From positions 1 through 64,000 of the forward strand of contig JAVSML010024584.1 in the NCBI GenBank assembly GCA_038503035.1: a stretch of DNA of 64,000 bases. Reading direction: 5' to 3'. Each line of letters opens with the position of its first letter. Position 1 is the stretch's first letter. The position numbers and the translations under genes were made by a program. The stretch is from Crocodylus rhombifer. Taxonomy: Eukaryota > Chordata > Crocodylia > Crocodylidae. The notes under the pieces are model-generated. The model was given only the letters and a program-made list of their open reading frames with translations. It made no database searches and had not been told where the DNA came from. This document shows, in pieces, positions 1-13,314 of this stretch.

Positions 1-1128
1 TCATTGCATCCCCACTTAAAGGAGTTCTTGACATCTTATATTTGTTTTTTTTCCTTCTATTTTTGGTTCAAAACTTGGCAGATGACTGAAATGCTTTATC
101 TCGACCCTTGTCTTCCTTGTCTTGCTGATGAGTTAGAGTTCTAGCAGAATCAAATATCTCAAAGGAAATCCTGGTTACTCTTTTAGTGAAGTGGCAAATA
201 TAATTAAAACACTCACCTTCCTTGAAACTATTATTTTGTAGGGGGGAGCACTGGAAACTAACATAATAGGATTACTTCTGTATCTTGTTCTCTGTTTGTT
301 TTCCATTAAAATAAATGGGATTAAATGGCACTGAATAATCTTTGTACTACCAGCATACCCCAAACTGGGCTTGCTAAGAATAGTTCCAGTTAAATATGTA
401 ACCAGATTTGCAAACACAAGTCCGGGGGAACACTTCCGAAATATCCCAAGTCCTTTTTTCAGAAATGACTTAAGCTTCTAAGATGTGTTCATTTTCAGTG
501 AGGCTTAAATCTGCAGATCACATTTGAAAATGGGACCTAAGCTATTGAGTCACTAGGTGCCATTACATTTTTCTACTTGCCTTCACATAAAATTGTACTA
601 GTTTAGTGGAGGGTGGGAGTTAGTTAAGCTGCTGCTACCCATTTTTGTACACCATCCATGGGGGTTATATTGGCTTGGTTTGGATAAGAAATTTGCATGA
701 ATTTGTATGAATTTGTTAAAATAAGACTGTTAGACCAATTCAGTTTTTTGGACAAACAAAGCCAGAGAACAGCGTATGTTGTTAAACTCCTCTCCCACAG
801 AGAGAAGAATGGAGATCACATAATATCACTTAGTGCTACTAATCTCCACATACTGCAGGCCACTCCCCCCCCCCCCCCCCAAACAGATCTTAAACACAAT
901 GTTGCTAGAGTCTTAGGTGAGCAAGTTATGGAGTAAACCCACATACAAAATTAGTGGGAACATGTTAAGAAATCATGAGTGAATGCTGAGATGAGATGTT
1001 CTACTTTTTGTACTTGGGGATTCCCACATTGAACTGACATTATTCATCATTATAAAGAAAAGCTGTGAAACATGGTTTTTCATTAATTTATGCCTAACTG
1101 ATGTACCCATACTATGTACCTACCACTA
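1..1128. other. Presumed upstream MGAT5 intron, no gene seen
   Basis: AT-rich sequence with stops in all frames. The only distinctive tract is a run of 16 C at 865-880. Calling it MGAT5 intron is inference: the first MGAT5 exon in the window starts mid-protein, so an earlier exon must lie further 5'. Confidence 0.5.
865..880. repeat. Poly-C tract (C16)
   Basis: Uninterrupted run of 16 cytosines in otherwise AT-rich DNA. A likely length-variable mononucleotide repeat. Confidence 0.9.
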
Positions 1129-1130
1129 TA

Positions 1131-1399
1131 CCGTATTTTTCGGACCATAAGACGCGCTTTTTTCCCCCCAAAAGTGGGGGGAAAACGAGGGTGCGTCTTA
1201 TGGTCCGAAGGTGTGTGTCCCGGGGAGACGGGGCGGAGCTTGCCCGCGGAGGCGGCGGAGCCCGAGCGGGACATCCGCCGCTTGTTTACACCGGAAGCTG
1301 GCAATAAAAATGGCCGGCCACCGGCACACATAGTCTCTCCTGCCATAAAAACTGGGTGCGTCTTATGGTCAGGTGCGTCTTATGGTCCGAAAAATACGG
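1131..1399. mobile_element. TA-flanked MITE with long terminal inverted repeats
   Basis: The element begins 'ccgtatttttcggaccataa' and its reverse complement ends the element at 1375-1399, giving terminal inverted repeats of about 25 bp with almost no mismatch. It is flanked by TA on both sides (1129-1130 and 1400-1401), consistent with a TA target duplication. The motif 'gcgtcttatggtc' occurs three times on the + strand (near 1191, 1358 and 1375). The first of these lets the left terminus fold on itself (1141-1208). The core is CpG-rich. There is no transposase, so it is non-autonomous. The superfamily is not certain. Confidence 0.85.
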
Positions 1400-1401
1400 T
1401 A

Positions 1402-4400
1402 CTTACCAGTTTGGAAAGAATGTAGTATGCACAGGAGTAAAGTGCTTCAAAATTATGCTTTAACAGACTTTTTTCCCTAGTATAGTCTTTAAATAAAATT
1501 ATTATTTTTAGTACAATAGATCAGATTCCCAGCAGATAGATCTTTAGGTATAATTTTATAATTTAATTATTATTACTATTTTGGGGCACATGTGAATATG
1601 AATTCTCTCATACACATGTTTTTAATAACCATTATTTTCTACCATATACCAGCTGAGTTTATTTTATAAGCCAATTCTGGAAACAGTAGGATTTTTTCCC
1701 TGTTTTAATTTTCCTTCTATACCAGTATGATATTTTTGTAATTCCTGAAAATGTTATAAAGTTGGAATTCATTACAAATTCAGAACATAAGAAAATGCTG
1801 TGTACTAATGAGGTGATAAATTATCACAAAACGTTTAGTTTTTTAGATCACTTAGGAGGGGGTTATAATAAGTCCTACATATACAACTGTATGAATTCTG
1901 TAGATTAGATGCTTACACTCATTTGAATATTGGTATTCAAGGATTTACATAGATGTGAAATTGAAATTTATTTATATATTTTTTTTAGAAATTTAGGAAC
2001 TGTGGGATGGGAATTAAGGGATGCAGATTTGGCTTATCAGTTACTCTCTCATCTTCCTCACCTATTTCAAAGTATTGTCTTACTCATAACGTTTACAAAT
2101 GGCTCTCGTTTTGAATTCTGGTTTTTCAGGCGATTAATTTTTAATGAGTGCCATTTGCTTTAATATTTTTGATGGGTAATTCTGTTGACTTGTGCATGCT
2201 TAACAATTTAATATTAAAAATGTGCAGTTGCAATGAATGTTTCATTGAGTACCTCTGCTATTATAATGTTACTTTCATTAGGTTTTCTTTGTTTTTCAGT
2301 GTTCATGTTGTTAATTCACCTTTATAAGGAAATATGAATTATACTTCACACAGCTAGTGAGGTAGTCTGTAACTGTTGAAAAACTTTCTCAGATTTTTCC
2401 AGCGGGTTGGTAGTGAGATAATTAGTAAAATAACTAACGTACTGAAAAAGAGAACTACAAAAATCATTTTTAACCCTGTAGAAATGGAACTGAATTCGAG
2501 CAATTTGTTTACAGCCTCATTTTGACCAGAGATCTCTCCAAAGTTAGTTAACAGGAAGGAATTGTGGATAAATAGATCCCATTCAGGATAGGTTTCTGAA
2601 ATCTCTACCAGGGAAATTCTTTTGGTGTCTTTTCAGTAGTCTACTTATTTTTTTGCTAATGGCTTTTACTTGAATCTTCTGAAAAGACCATTTACTGCTT
2701 CTAAAAGTTGCTGTGAAATTGTCACCGATCCACTGGAAATTAGATTGAGTTCAGCAGAATATGCATACTGCCTGCTGAACATGTCTATGACTGCAGCTGC
2801 CAACCTTAACTAACTTGAACCAGTGATCTACAGTAAAAGAGAAGTCTGCACAATGCAATGTAAAATGCAGCAAGCATTTCAGTGTAATGGCTCAAACTCA
2901 ATGCCGAAAACACCCCACTGTAGTTGGCTTACGTTCTTTGGCAATAGATCTGCTGTTGTGTGCAGCATCCTACCCTTTTTGTATAGCTTTTAGCTGTCTA
3001 CTTTTTATTGAAAACTATAACTGGCTGCTACGGAGCAAAGACCAATTCAGATGCAGCTTCTGTTGATTTTCTGTTGAAGTCTTGATTTATTTCCTAGCAT
3101 CACAACTGCCTCACTACTTGCGTTGTTTTCACACTGTGATGTTACGGAGAAATGCTAGAATTGATCAATCTACTTTAAAAGTTTCAAAGAGCACCTTATT
3201 TCATACCCAGGTATTGGTATATGTTCAGTTGATGTCCAGGTCAAAGAAAACAGTGAGCCCTTTTAACAGGCAAAACAGAGATCCTTTTATAAGAAGCTGT
3301 ACTTGAAAAATATTACTATAATTAAAATATATAGTGCAGTTAGTCTACATGAGATTTATATTTCTCCTGTCTTAAAGGAAAGCTACTCAGAGGATGAATT
3401 CTTTTTGCTGCTGAAGAGTAAACGTGATGTGCTGCTTTCCCATATCCGAAGTGTGAGGTTTCTTTAGCCCATTAATCTTGCCAAACCTGTAACTCCTGCA
3501 TATTTCTCTCCCAACTTTTGGTTTGTGGTGACTGACCTTCTATAATCATTTTTCATTTCTGCTGCTACTGAGTGTGCTAATTAGGATCCTTTAGGATGAA
3601 TTTGGGGTTGGGGAGGTCTTGTTTCTTCCTGCCCCGGCACTCCCAGATCTTGTTGTCTCATTTAAAAACTAGAAATCCAATATACATTGTGTTCATACAG
3701 AATGTTGACTGTGATGCCAGAGGGCTTGCTACCCTTTCACAGTTTTAATTTGTAGTTCCTCATGGTTGTGTGTTGTGCTGTTCAGATGAAAATTAAAACT
3801 TATTCTTTGTCCTAGTCAAAATCTACTTCGTTTCATTGTATTTTGCCCCTGTAGATTTGCTGTCATTTAAGTACAGCATTATTCTGTGCTTCTTGACCAG
3901 TGCCTTTTGTGCAGCGTTGTCTCATTAAATAGTTTATATGTTCCATTTCACAGGTGGCTGCACTTAAGGGATCTGTGTCTATATAGGTGGTTAAGGGCCT
4001 TTATGGAAAAGGACTGACTGTATAGGTACTCTCAATATAGATTTATATTTTATTCTGGCTGTTTTTAAAATTAGCTATATTGTTTTTGTGTCCTGGAAAT
4101 TTTTATTGCATATTGAATCTATAGAAATAATACTAATAATTAAAATTGGCAACATATATGCATTACAAAAAGAGACTATCATTTTTAATGAAGGTATGCT
4201 CTTGCTCTTTTACAGGCTACAGATTATTTTTAAAGTTTCCTCCCACCTTTTTCTTTAAATAACTTAACAATTTGACATTTTTATTAAGAAGGTTGATAAT
4301 GCAACTTAAAATTCAGTATTGTAGCTAAAGTAGAAATTTATTCTGGGAAACCCTTCTGGCACTGGAAGTTTACAGTACTTGAAATTTTTTACTAGCCCTT

Positions 4401-7333
4401 CTAATATGAAGAACATACTTGTTAAGGCATTAAAATATGTGCAGCCAACCAACTTTGAGATAATTAAGTTTTGTAACATTTATTATGTACTTTTATATAT
4501 AGAATGTTGTCCATCCATTTTGTTTGATAGTGGCAGGATCTGGTCAATAGCAAAACTGGATTTGGCCAGTGCATTGTTAGAACTAGTATGTACCCACTAC
4601 TGTGCCCGGACATTGGCTGTATTGTATAATGCCCTCTTCGAAGGTGCTTGGGTATCATGTTACTCAATGGTTATAAGGATCCCTATATAAAACAGTGTTT
4701 TGGCTTTATAAATGCTTAAATAATGCAGGCAGTCATCTGGCTAGATGAAGTTGGTGAAATTGTTCCAATCAGCTGAAATACCGTTCTAGCAACTCTACTG
4801 ATTACATGAAATTTTGGTCATTCTGTCTCTCTCTTTTTTTCTTTTTTGGTTTGGTTTTACTCCACATTTTTATTTTTCTCTTCAATAATAATTATGTTAT
4901 GTCTTTGAACTATTTTTCACCACTTGCTGTCTTGTTTAGTCTTCGTACTGTTTCTTGCCTTCTCCCTCTGCCCCATACTCTAAGAGCCCATAGGGGTCAG
5001 TCATGCGCTGCACTCTTAACTGTCCACTGATTGCTCTCCATGCTGTGGCATGCCGTGCCTTTAGATCTCTGGAGCACCGTTCTCTTTTCTAGTTTAATAA
5101 CTTCCTGCCTCCTCTGTTGCTGCTAGCTGGCAGTTGTCTGGCAGATGTGTCCAGACAGCTGGTGTTTCTTCCTCCTTGTCACATCAAGTGCTGTATGCTT
5201 TTATACCAATGTCTGGCTTGTTTCTGATGTGGATATACTAGCTGACCACAGACAACTGTCTTTATCACTGTGTTTCACAGGCTAAGCATGTTAAAGGCCC
5301 TGATCCCAAGGTGCACAGAGCAAGCTTTGACTCTTTCTAGGAACCATAGTGAAGACTTTGCTTAGAGAGATGACCAGCAAGAAAGATGGTGCTATAGTTT
5401 TCCTGTTTGCCTTTGTTTGGGCTCGTGGCTCTTCACAGATGTTTAAAAAAAAAACCAAAGCAACCCAAAACCGCCGCACTTTATCAAAAGAAGCATCACA
5501 TTAGTTTGAATCTACTCCACAGCACCTGTATAGATTGGGTGTTTTGACAGGGCTTTTTCGCATTTTATCTAAAGCTGATTCAGTTGACTATTAGATAAAA
5601 GTGCCAAAAAAACCACTAAAGCACTCGATCTATGTAGATGTTGCGTGAGTCAGGTCTGACTCGCTTGATTCCTCTTCTGGGCATGTGCTGGGCTCAGCGT
5701 GGGAGTGTGCTGAGTTTAAAGTAAAGCGCTATTTTTTTTAATGTCTGTAAGCCGTCCATGACCAGCATCAACCTCCCCCACTTTTCAGGGACTTTATTGT
5801 TATTGCTGCCTTGGTGACACTTTGGGTCCCTATCCTGCTGCATGCTGCTTTTACATCTAGTGAGACATGTGTCCTGTCCCAAAGAACAATAGACATAAAA
5901 ACAATTAAATGCCAGGAAAAGGTACATTCACTTCTCCCAGCTGGAGATTGGGACTCAGGGTCCTGTGGCATTGCTGGGTGTTGGATTCAGATCTCCCGGG
6001 TTATATTTCTAGACCAGTTCTTTCATTTTCTGGATTTGCTTTGTATGTTTGTATTATCAAATTTCCACTCTCTTGTCTTTTCTCTCATGCTACATCCACA
6101 CGCAATTTATTGCTAGACCTGTATTTAGATTTTTATAAATTTTACTTGTTAAGTAGGAGACTAAACTTGAACCCCTTGAACAGTTTAAAAAAAAAAAAAA
6201 AAAAGATGTTTTGCTGTTGGGCACAGCACCTGCAAGATGACATCAATCCCCCTTTTGCTTCCTATTACTACTGGAAAATGAAAGGGTATTGAGATTTCTG
6301 TTATGGGGCATCTTTCAGAATTATCTCCAGGTGGTAAGTTAGGTATTTGGTGATTTTGTAAACAGCCTTGAGAAATCCCTGTGCATTCTAGAATAAAGAG
6401 CAAAAAGAATAATTACCTTTTGTTAGGAAGAGGGTGTGTGGATGTGAGCAGTGCAGTCTTCTCTGATCAGATCTAACAATTGCACCTGACTCATCTAGAG
6501 TCTTCTGACTTCTATTCCAGTCCTGGGCCTTTCTGCAAAGTCTTCTTTCATATACTTGGTCCAGTTTTAATTTTGTTAGTAAAGCTTGCATTTATGTCTC
6601 CTAAGTTTAAGGGATCTAGGTTTGTGAAAGGACTGAGGTGCCTGAAGTGGGACCTAATACCCAAGAGTGTGATTCCCTGCTTAACCATGTTGGTATTTAA
6701 TATCAATCAGCAGCTAGTTTTCATCAGTTAAGTTCCTTGGTTGCATAAAAATAATCTGTGCATGCTTCAGTCTGCTCCAGTCTTGTCAGGGCTGAGCAGC
6801 CCTGCCCATATTTCATGCGTAAACCTTATATGGGTTTCTTAATCTAGGTTTTTCCATGTTAATACCTCCTGCAGGGCATGTTCTGGTGGGCATGCTTGGA
6901 TCATGTCTAACACACAGCCACAGGATTGGGTTCCTTATGAAACATGTCAATGAACTTGTCTACACAAGATGCTAAATGCACGGTTGACTAATTCTACTGT
7001 GCATTAGCGTGTCATGGCAAAACCTATGCTACGGTGCTAATGTATTAGTACCTGTTAGAATTAATACCTGTTATCACAGATACTAAACTTAATGTGCCAT
7101 AACAACAGCATATTAATGCATATGTAGATGCGCCCAATATTTGCTGTTTTCATTTAAAAATGCAGCTGGAAGAGTTGTTGTCTTTTCTGATTTAGGAGTC
7201 CCATGTCTCCATATAAACCCTCCTTCTCTCCCCCAGTGACTCCTCAATTTACATCTTCCCTGTCTTGCATGCATACCAGCCTCTGGCTTCTTTACTATTC
7301 CTTCCGTCCATGAAGAGCACATACCAACTGCAG
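1402..7333. other. Presumed intron, no gene or clear repeat
   Basis: About 5.9 kb of AT-rich, stop-rich DNA. It contains an 18-A run at 6187-6204 that could be an old retroposon tail. The stretch at 6955-7130 has weak outward-facing 'tctaca' ends, not strong enough to call as an element. Confidence 0.5.
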
Positions 7334-7445
7334 GTGCTTCCTCAACCTGATGAAGGGTTTTTAAACCCAAAAGCTTGCTAAGAAAAATTTTTCCAACTGT
7401 TTAGTTGGTCTAATAAAAGATATTGGATTTACCCAAAGAACCTTG
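7334..7445 (+). repeat. Repeat tail of the 'gatgaagg...ggtctaataaaag' type
   Basis: Contains 'cctgatgaagggttt', 'aaaagcttgc' and 'ttggtctaataaaagatatt' in the same order and spacing as the outer ends of the palindrome at 22586-23390. It is therefore a dispersed repeat in this genome. No coding capacity is seen and the family name is not known to me. Confidence 0.7.
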
Positions 7446-9614
7446 TCTTCCAGACAAGTGCTTTAACTACGGGGGCCGGGTGGAAACATTACACTTATTC
7501 TGGTTTAGGTGGTCAGAAACTGGTATATACCCATAACAGGACAGAAGTTTGGAGCACGTAAACTGCTTTAAAAATGGCAGAATCTGCGCTAAGATAGATC
7601 ATGGTCTTAGACCTAATCAATCTAGGTTAGACCAGCGAATTGAACTTCAGTACTAAGTCTGCTCCTGAATCAAGGTAGGTTGATGTCTACCAGCATCCCA
7701 GTTGCCTATGCAGCTTCCCTGGTAGCCCCCCTTGCAGGGAGCCACCCACCCTGCTCCTGCAGTGCTGTGGAGCTGTGCCCCACTGCCCTATGCGGCAGCC
7801 ATCTGACTTGGCCTGTGTGCTTGTCCTTGCCCTGGTGTGAGGAGTTGGGGCACCTCTGTTTTGAAGCACTTACAGAAACCCTTGTAGGTTTGAGCAATTC
7901 CATCTCCAGCTTTTTGAGGGTCTGTACTTGGCCTGAGTTACAGATCTCTGCTTGTTCTGTCCTTCTCTTTGGCCCAGTGAATTTGTAGTTATAATTTTGT
8001 CATGTACCAGATTAACTTCTGCCAAAATCCAAGGAGTCAGTAATTTACCTAAACAGATACCTGAACTTGCAAGCTGCGATATCTGGTCACTTACAATAAA
8101 GCAGATCATCTGAACATGGGAGAAAAGGAGCTCAGTAGCAGTGTAGGAATTGAAGAGGGAGTGGAAATCTGAGCTTAAATTTACTATCTGTTAAAAGCAC
8201 AAACAATGTTGTTCTCTGTAGAAAACCCAGTTCTTTGAAGACCAGACACTTCTCCAGCCTAAATAAAATTTTAAAAGTCATTCAAAAATCACATAAGGAT
8301 TCAGGTGGCTACTTTTTATTCTTAGTTGGAGTCTGGTCAAAATGCCAATGAAGATAATTCTGCTTTTCTAGAGCTGTAGAACTTCAGTGCCCAGAAAGCG
8401 TAAGTGTCCTTAGTTTAAATGTCTCAGGGAATCCAGGCTAGTTCTCCAAGAGATGCTAATCTTAATGCTGGTCATCTTCCTGTATTAACTTCTGGTATTG
8501 CACTTCTGCCACTCTGGCCGATTTCTCTGTTGTCTCGGAAGCACAGACAGACATGCCAGGAGGAAAGGGTGTAGGCTGCATGGAGCCTGGTAGTATAGCA
8601 CACAGAGTGGACAGCCTGTTCTGAAATATGGGTTGGTTAATGCATTTAGCCAATAAATAGTTTCAGTCCATTTAATGATTACATCAGCACAGCACTTTTG
8701 AAGTTCTAGCTATAAAACAAAATAAGTCTCTGCTTCAGAACCGTGGGAAAAGGAAACACTTGATACAACCCCAGTTTTTACCAGGGTTAAATGCCTCTGC
8801 CAGTGCACCTTCCTCCGTAGGCACAAGAGGAATAAATCTTCCCATAAATTTAGGTGCAGCTGATAAGAGAGATTTTTCTCTAAGCTGTTAACTTGGGAAG
8901 AAATCCATCCTAGCTACTGAACGTAGTCCTACCAGCATATTTTTCCCTGGCTTTTACATTCCTGGTGTTTCACATCTGTCTCTGTCCTTGATCTGTATAT
9001 GATCGGTCTTTTGACAGTGTTGTCTGTGCATGCAAATTGACTACTGTGGAGACTGTTATGCTGTTTAAATGGCTTGACAAAGTGCAGAAAATTTGCATTT
9101 TTATTTATAAACTGCCACTGGCTTGCATTTTATTTTCATCCTGCAGCTCTGTCTAGATCACCTGATTCTAGAAAGTCATTCGCAGATGCTGCCTGTGGAT
9201 ACCTTGGACCTCACATTTACAAGCTATGATGTTGAACAGACAAGTTCCTGCTTAGGGAGCCTTGAAGAAAATTAAAGTAATTCCATTAGGTTTGCACATA
9301 TGTCAGACTTGTCTGAGAGCTATCCAGCTAATTATACCTAAAGGTAAAGCAAATATGCTCTATTTTAGCTAAAAAAAAAAAAAATAAAAAAATTTCTCGC
9401 TACTGATAGAAATCCCATTGGAGCTTTGACTTTGTCTCATTACAGTCTCTTTCACAGAGAAGGCCTCCTAACTTTTATTTACTGGTAGAGAATAATAGTT
9501 TAAGATTTATCCATTCTAGGGTCATTCATGAGGTGTCATTGCACATTGTTTCTGCTATCTCCTCTTTGCCCTTGAGAAACCTAGGTAGCTGTGTTAGAAG
9601 GCATGACATGGTGG
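7446..9614. other. Presumed intron, no gene
   Basis: No supported feature. A GC-richer patch at about 7680-7870 has a short open frame on each strand but no recognisable protein. Confidence 0.5.
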
Positions 9615-9871
9615 AACCTTAGAAACTAACGGGTTCAGAGAGGCATAAGGTTCTGTAGGCAATGGTCTACTTCATCATAGATAGATATCTGCTTTGCCTG
9701 CTTCAATAGATATCTGCTTTGCCTGCTTCATCAGTGCGTATATATAGCATCTGATGAAGAAGGCATAATGTATGTATATATTCTACATCACATACACAGA
9801 TGTACATAGATAGCATTTGATGAAGAAACCTGTTGCCTATGAAAGTTCAGGCTTCTAAACGAATTAGCCAC
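9615..9871. repeat. Inverted pair of repeat tails with internal 25-bp duplication
   Basis: The left arm (9615-9676, ending 'ctacttcatc') is the imperfect reverse complement of the right arm (9819-9871, starting 'gatgaagaaacctgttgcct'). The AT-rich spacer contains an exact 25-bp tandem duplication, 9681-9705 and 9706-9730. The arms carry the 'tgatgaag' signature of the repeats at 7334 and 23280, so this looks like a head-to-head copy of a related element. Confidence 0.65.
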
Positions 9872-12499
9872 CCTGCCTCTATCTTCTACCCCTTTGACCT
9901 TGCTTACAAAATCTCTTAAGCTTGTATCTAAAATCTGAAAAGATGACATAATTTCCCCCTGATTTTTTTGCTAAGGAGGATTTTTTGATGTTGGGCTACT
10001 AGATCAGTTTGCAGTAAAACGCATCCATTTAGGCCAGTAGCTGTAGTCTTTTGACGCAGCTATGCTGGAAAAATGAGTATTCATGTTGCACTACAACAGC
10101 TAATTCACTAATGTGCACAGGCAATGTGGTATCAAAACTTAGAGCTTTCCTTCATAAAATAGTAAAGGGGCCTTAGTACTTCTGTACTTCTGGTGCAGCT
10201 GTACCCTCAAGTGCTAACAGTACAAATGTATGAAGTTTTTTAGTTGTAAGCCATTGTTCACTGTCTGAGCTGACTTCCTTCCTGCCCCTTCTGTTTCTGT
10301 CCCTTCTGCTCTGACATCTGTGGCCTATCTTGCCTGTGGTTGATTCTTGGTAGTGTTGGACTGATATGTTACAAAAAACATGTTAGAAGGAGGTATTCTG
10401 TGCCTTCCCCCCTCTTCTGCCTGTATGCTTTTATGCACTAAAATATGTGAACTATAGTAGACATACCAAATATTTAAAATGTATATTGCAGTAGGTAATA
10501 TATATATATATACTATCCTTAAAGAGGTGGGAGAGACAAAAGTCCTCAGTTTCATCCAACTCTGAATTGCACCTACTTCTGCCTATTGCTGGGTAACCCC
10601 CTTGCTTCATTCACTGGGAAAATGCTCCTCTGGTTCGTTGATGCTGTCTCCAAGATAACTTGTGTTCCCGTCACAGTACCTTGGCATGAAGGGCTGTAGG
10701 CTAGACACTTAAAAATGTTAAAAATGTGCATGCTCTTTTGGGCCCTGGCACACATTACATTTAAAATGTGATGGTGTTACGCTGTAAGTAATAACCTGGC
10801 CACACATTAAAGCCAATTCATGGCATGATGATATAGCACGTGAGCTCCAAGGCTATTCCACATGTAGTGTGTAACATATTTGTGGCTCATTGGTATCATG
10901 CCTTCATTTGAACATATGGCATATCAGGGCTGATGTATGACATCCTGATACTCAGCTGAGCATAGAGATCCAGAATGAGGCAGCCCCAGTCCTACTCGGT
11001 GCATGGGGTTGGGTTGAAAGCAGCATTGGGTCCTGTACTTGGGGCTCTCCCCCTATCCCTGGAGGGGGAGGAAGGGGGGGGGCCATGAACCCAGCATCAG
11101 GAAACATCTCCCTAGTCTTGAACTCTTTGTGCCTTGGACCTTTAAAAAGCTAGTGTACAGCCGGAAGCCCCAATTGCACATCCAGGTTTTTAAGTTCCTG
11201 GGTGCCAGGGAAGTGGCAGTTGAGCTGCAGGCATCGTTTCACAGTGTGGGGCATAGGCAGCTGGGGAGCCAGAAGCTCCCACACAAGCATCTTTGAAGAG
11301 CAAAGCTGAGGTAGTTTCCCTGGGTTTCCCTGCCGAGGATTTTTTAAACCCTGTACCTGAGAGCTCTGGCTGGGCTGCCCTGTGCAGGGGATCAGGTGCT
11401 CCTTATGGAGTATAAAGTCCCCAGTGGGGAAGATCCTTTGGCTGGGGTTTTGCTTCCAGGTGCAGGGTATTGACAGCCGCCTGATTGTCAGCCCAGCTGG
11501 GACCGAGAATCAGCTGATTGTCAGCTCTGGACCCCACTGGAGACTTGAACCAGACCTGGTGCGTTTCAGGACTAAGCTAACAATCAGCTGTTTGACAGCC
11601 CAGAGCTGACCCTGAGCCAGTTTGAGTCCCCAGTAGGGTCCCAGGGCTAGCAGACAAGCAGCTATTTATTGGCTCGGCTGGATTTGCAGGTACTTCTCTT
11701 TCAACTTGCAAGGGGAGCCTGGGATTATGGCACAGTGGGCTCTGATCCCAGCAATGGTTCCTTCTGCCATGGATGTGTGGCATGGCAGGAGATACACTTC
11801 TTAGGACTGTGGATCTGAGCACCATTAAATGAACGTGCCCTAGCAGGGCTGTCCCGGGGGGGTGAGCCCTTGGTCCCACACTTTGGGGGGGCCCTGCAGA
11901 GCCAGGCAGGCTTTGCATCTGGCCACTTGCCACTCCCCCCTTGCCACCACCACTGCCACATCCGGGCCCCTCACAGGCTGATTTGCCCTGGGCCCCACAC
12001 CCTGCTACAGTCGTCTATGTGCCGGGGCCTTTGTTTGCATAAATTTGTTTAAGGGACAGAACAGTAAGTATAACAAAATGCAGTTTTGGGTTTATGCAAT
12101 CCTTTTTTCTTTAACTTGAAAGCAAACCTCAGTAAGCTTCTTTCAGTCAGTACAAATAATTATGACCTGCTACAACTCATCAGATAATTTTAAACTGAAA
12201 GAGTTTAGTGGAAGTTGTGGGGGGGGGAGGGGGGCGGGAATGTGTGATCTATTGCAGGTTAAAAAAAATAAAAGTTCCAATCTATGACAGGGAATTTCAG
12301 ATTGCATTGTATGGGTAGATAAGACTGCCTAAGCAAGTCATCTCTGTTGGGTGAGCAGGGATGGTGAAGTGTGACTTTTTATTTCCTGGCAAACGTGGAC
12401 TTTTTAACATGTATTAAGTAAGGTAATTTTAAAGAAAGCAGAACACTGATTCCTTAAGAAAGGAAGAGATGAGGAAGCCAAATATATCTCATGTCCATT
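9872..12499. other. Presumed intron with a GC-rich block
   Basis: The part to about 10940 is ordinary AT-rich DNA with a short (TA)n at about 10500-10510. From about 10940 to 12030 the base composition becomes GC-rich, with G and C runs and related segments such as 'aatcagctg' followed by 'ttg.cagc' near 11510 and 11581. This looks like unidentified repeat DNA. The open frames there have no recognisable protein. Confidence 0.45.
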
Positions 12500-12990
12500 C
12501 TGCTGTATTTAGGAGCAAGACATGGGAAGTGATAGTGTGTCTCTACTTGGTTCTAGTTAGGCCTCATCAGGAGTACTGTGTGCAGTTCTGGGCTTCACAT
12601 TTTATAAGGGACATGGGGAAGTAGAGAGGGTCCAGAGGTGGGCAACAAAGATGATCAGGGGCTTGGAAGATGAGTCCTATGAAGAGAGGCTGAAGGAGTA
12701 GGCATGGTCAGCTTGAGAAAAAGGTACTCAAGAGGGGAGGTGATAGCAGTCTTTGAATACTTGGAGGGCTGCTATTAAAGAAGTGGGAAAGCACCTTTTC
12801 TCTCTTGTTTTAGAGAGGAGGAAGTGGACCAGTGGCTTGAAGTTGCAGAAAAATAGATTTAGTTTGGCTCTGGAGAAAACATCATTGTTAGACTAATGGG
12901 GCAGTGGAGTGGGCTCTCCGTTACTGGAGGTGTTCAAAAGAGGTTAGACAGTCAGTGGTCGGGGTGATCTAGGGTAGCTATAAACTTATG
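12500..12990 (+). mobile_element. Decayed CR1 LINE 3' fragment
   Basis: The order of segments matches the CR1 reverse-transcriptase C-terminus and 3' UTR: 'caggagtactgtgtgcagtt' (the LEYCVQF region), 'gagagggtccagaggtgggc' (ERVQR), 'gaagagaggctgaagga' (YEERL), then 'ggaggtgttcaaaagaggtt' (VFKRR). Frameshifts and stops interrupt it throughout. It is 5'-truncated and older than the CR1 at 19572. Confidence 0.85.
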
Positions 12991-13271
12991 CTGTACTATG
13001 GGGATTTCCCATGCTTCTGGGCATTGGTAGTTGCCCCCACTCCTCCTCCCCCCTTTGTGTTGCATGTCAGGGTGTTTTTAAGCCTTCCTCAGGGTCACTG
13101 GGTGTTGGCTACCCCCAAGGCTGGGGACTTTGACTGGGGTGTACCAGTGTTTCTGCTGGGACCAAAGCCAAAGCTTCCTGCCTAGAGGATCTTGCCATTC
13201 CACTCAGGATCTGACTGATTGCCATATTTGGGGTCAAGAAGGAATTTTACCCCATGGTCAGATTGGTATGG

Positions 13272-13273
<2 letters not shown>

Positions 13274-13313
<40 letters not shown>
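13274..13313. repeat. (TG)n microsatellite
   Basis: About 19 uninterrupted TG units followed by a G-rich stretch. Confidence 0.95.

Positions 13314-13314
<1 letters not shown>

Noticed and set aside
5811..6292. 101- and 127-aa open frames
   Set aside because: They overlap in different frames, one ends in a lysine run from an A18 tract, and there is no recognisable domain or splice signal support.
6955..7130. Possible MITE with 'tctaca' ends
   Set aside because: Terminal pairing is only a few bases and no duplication is visible.
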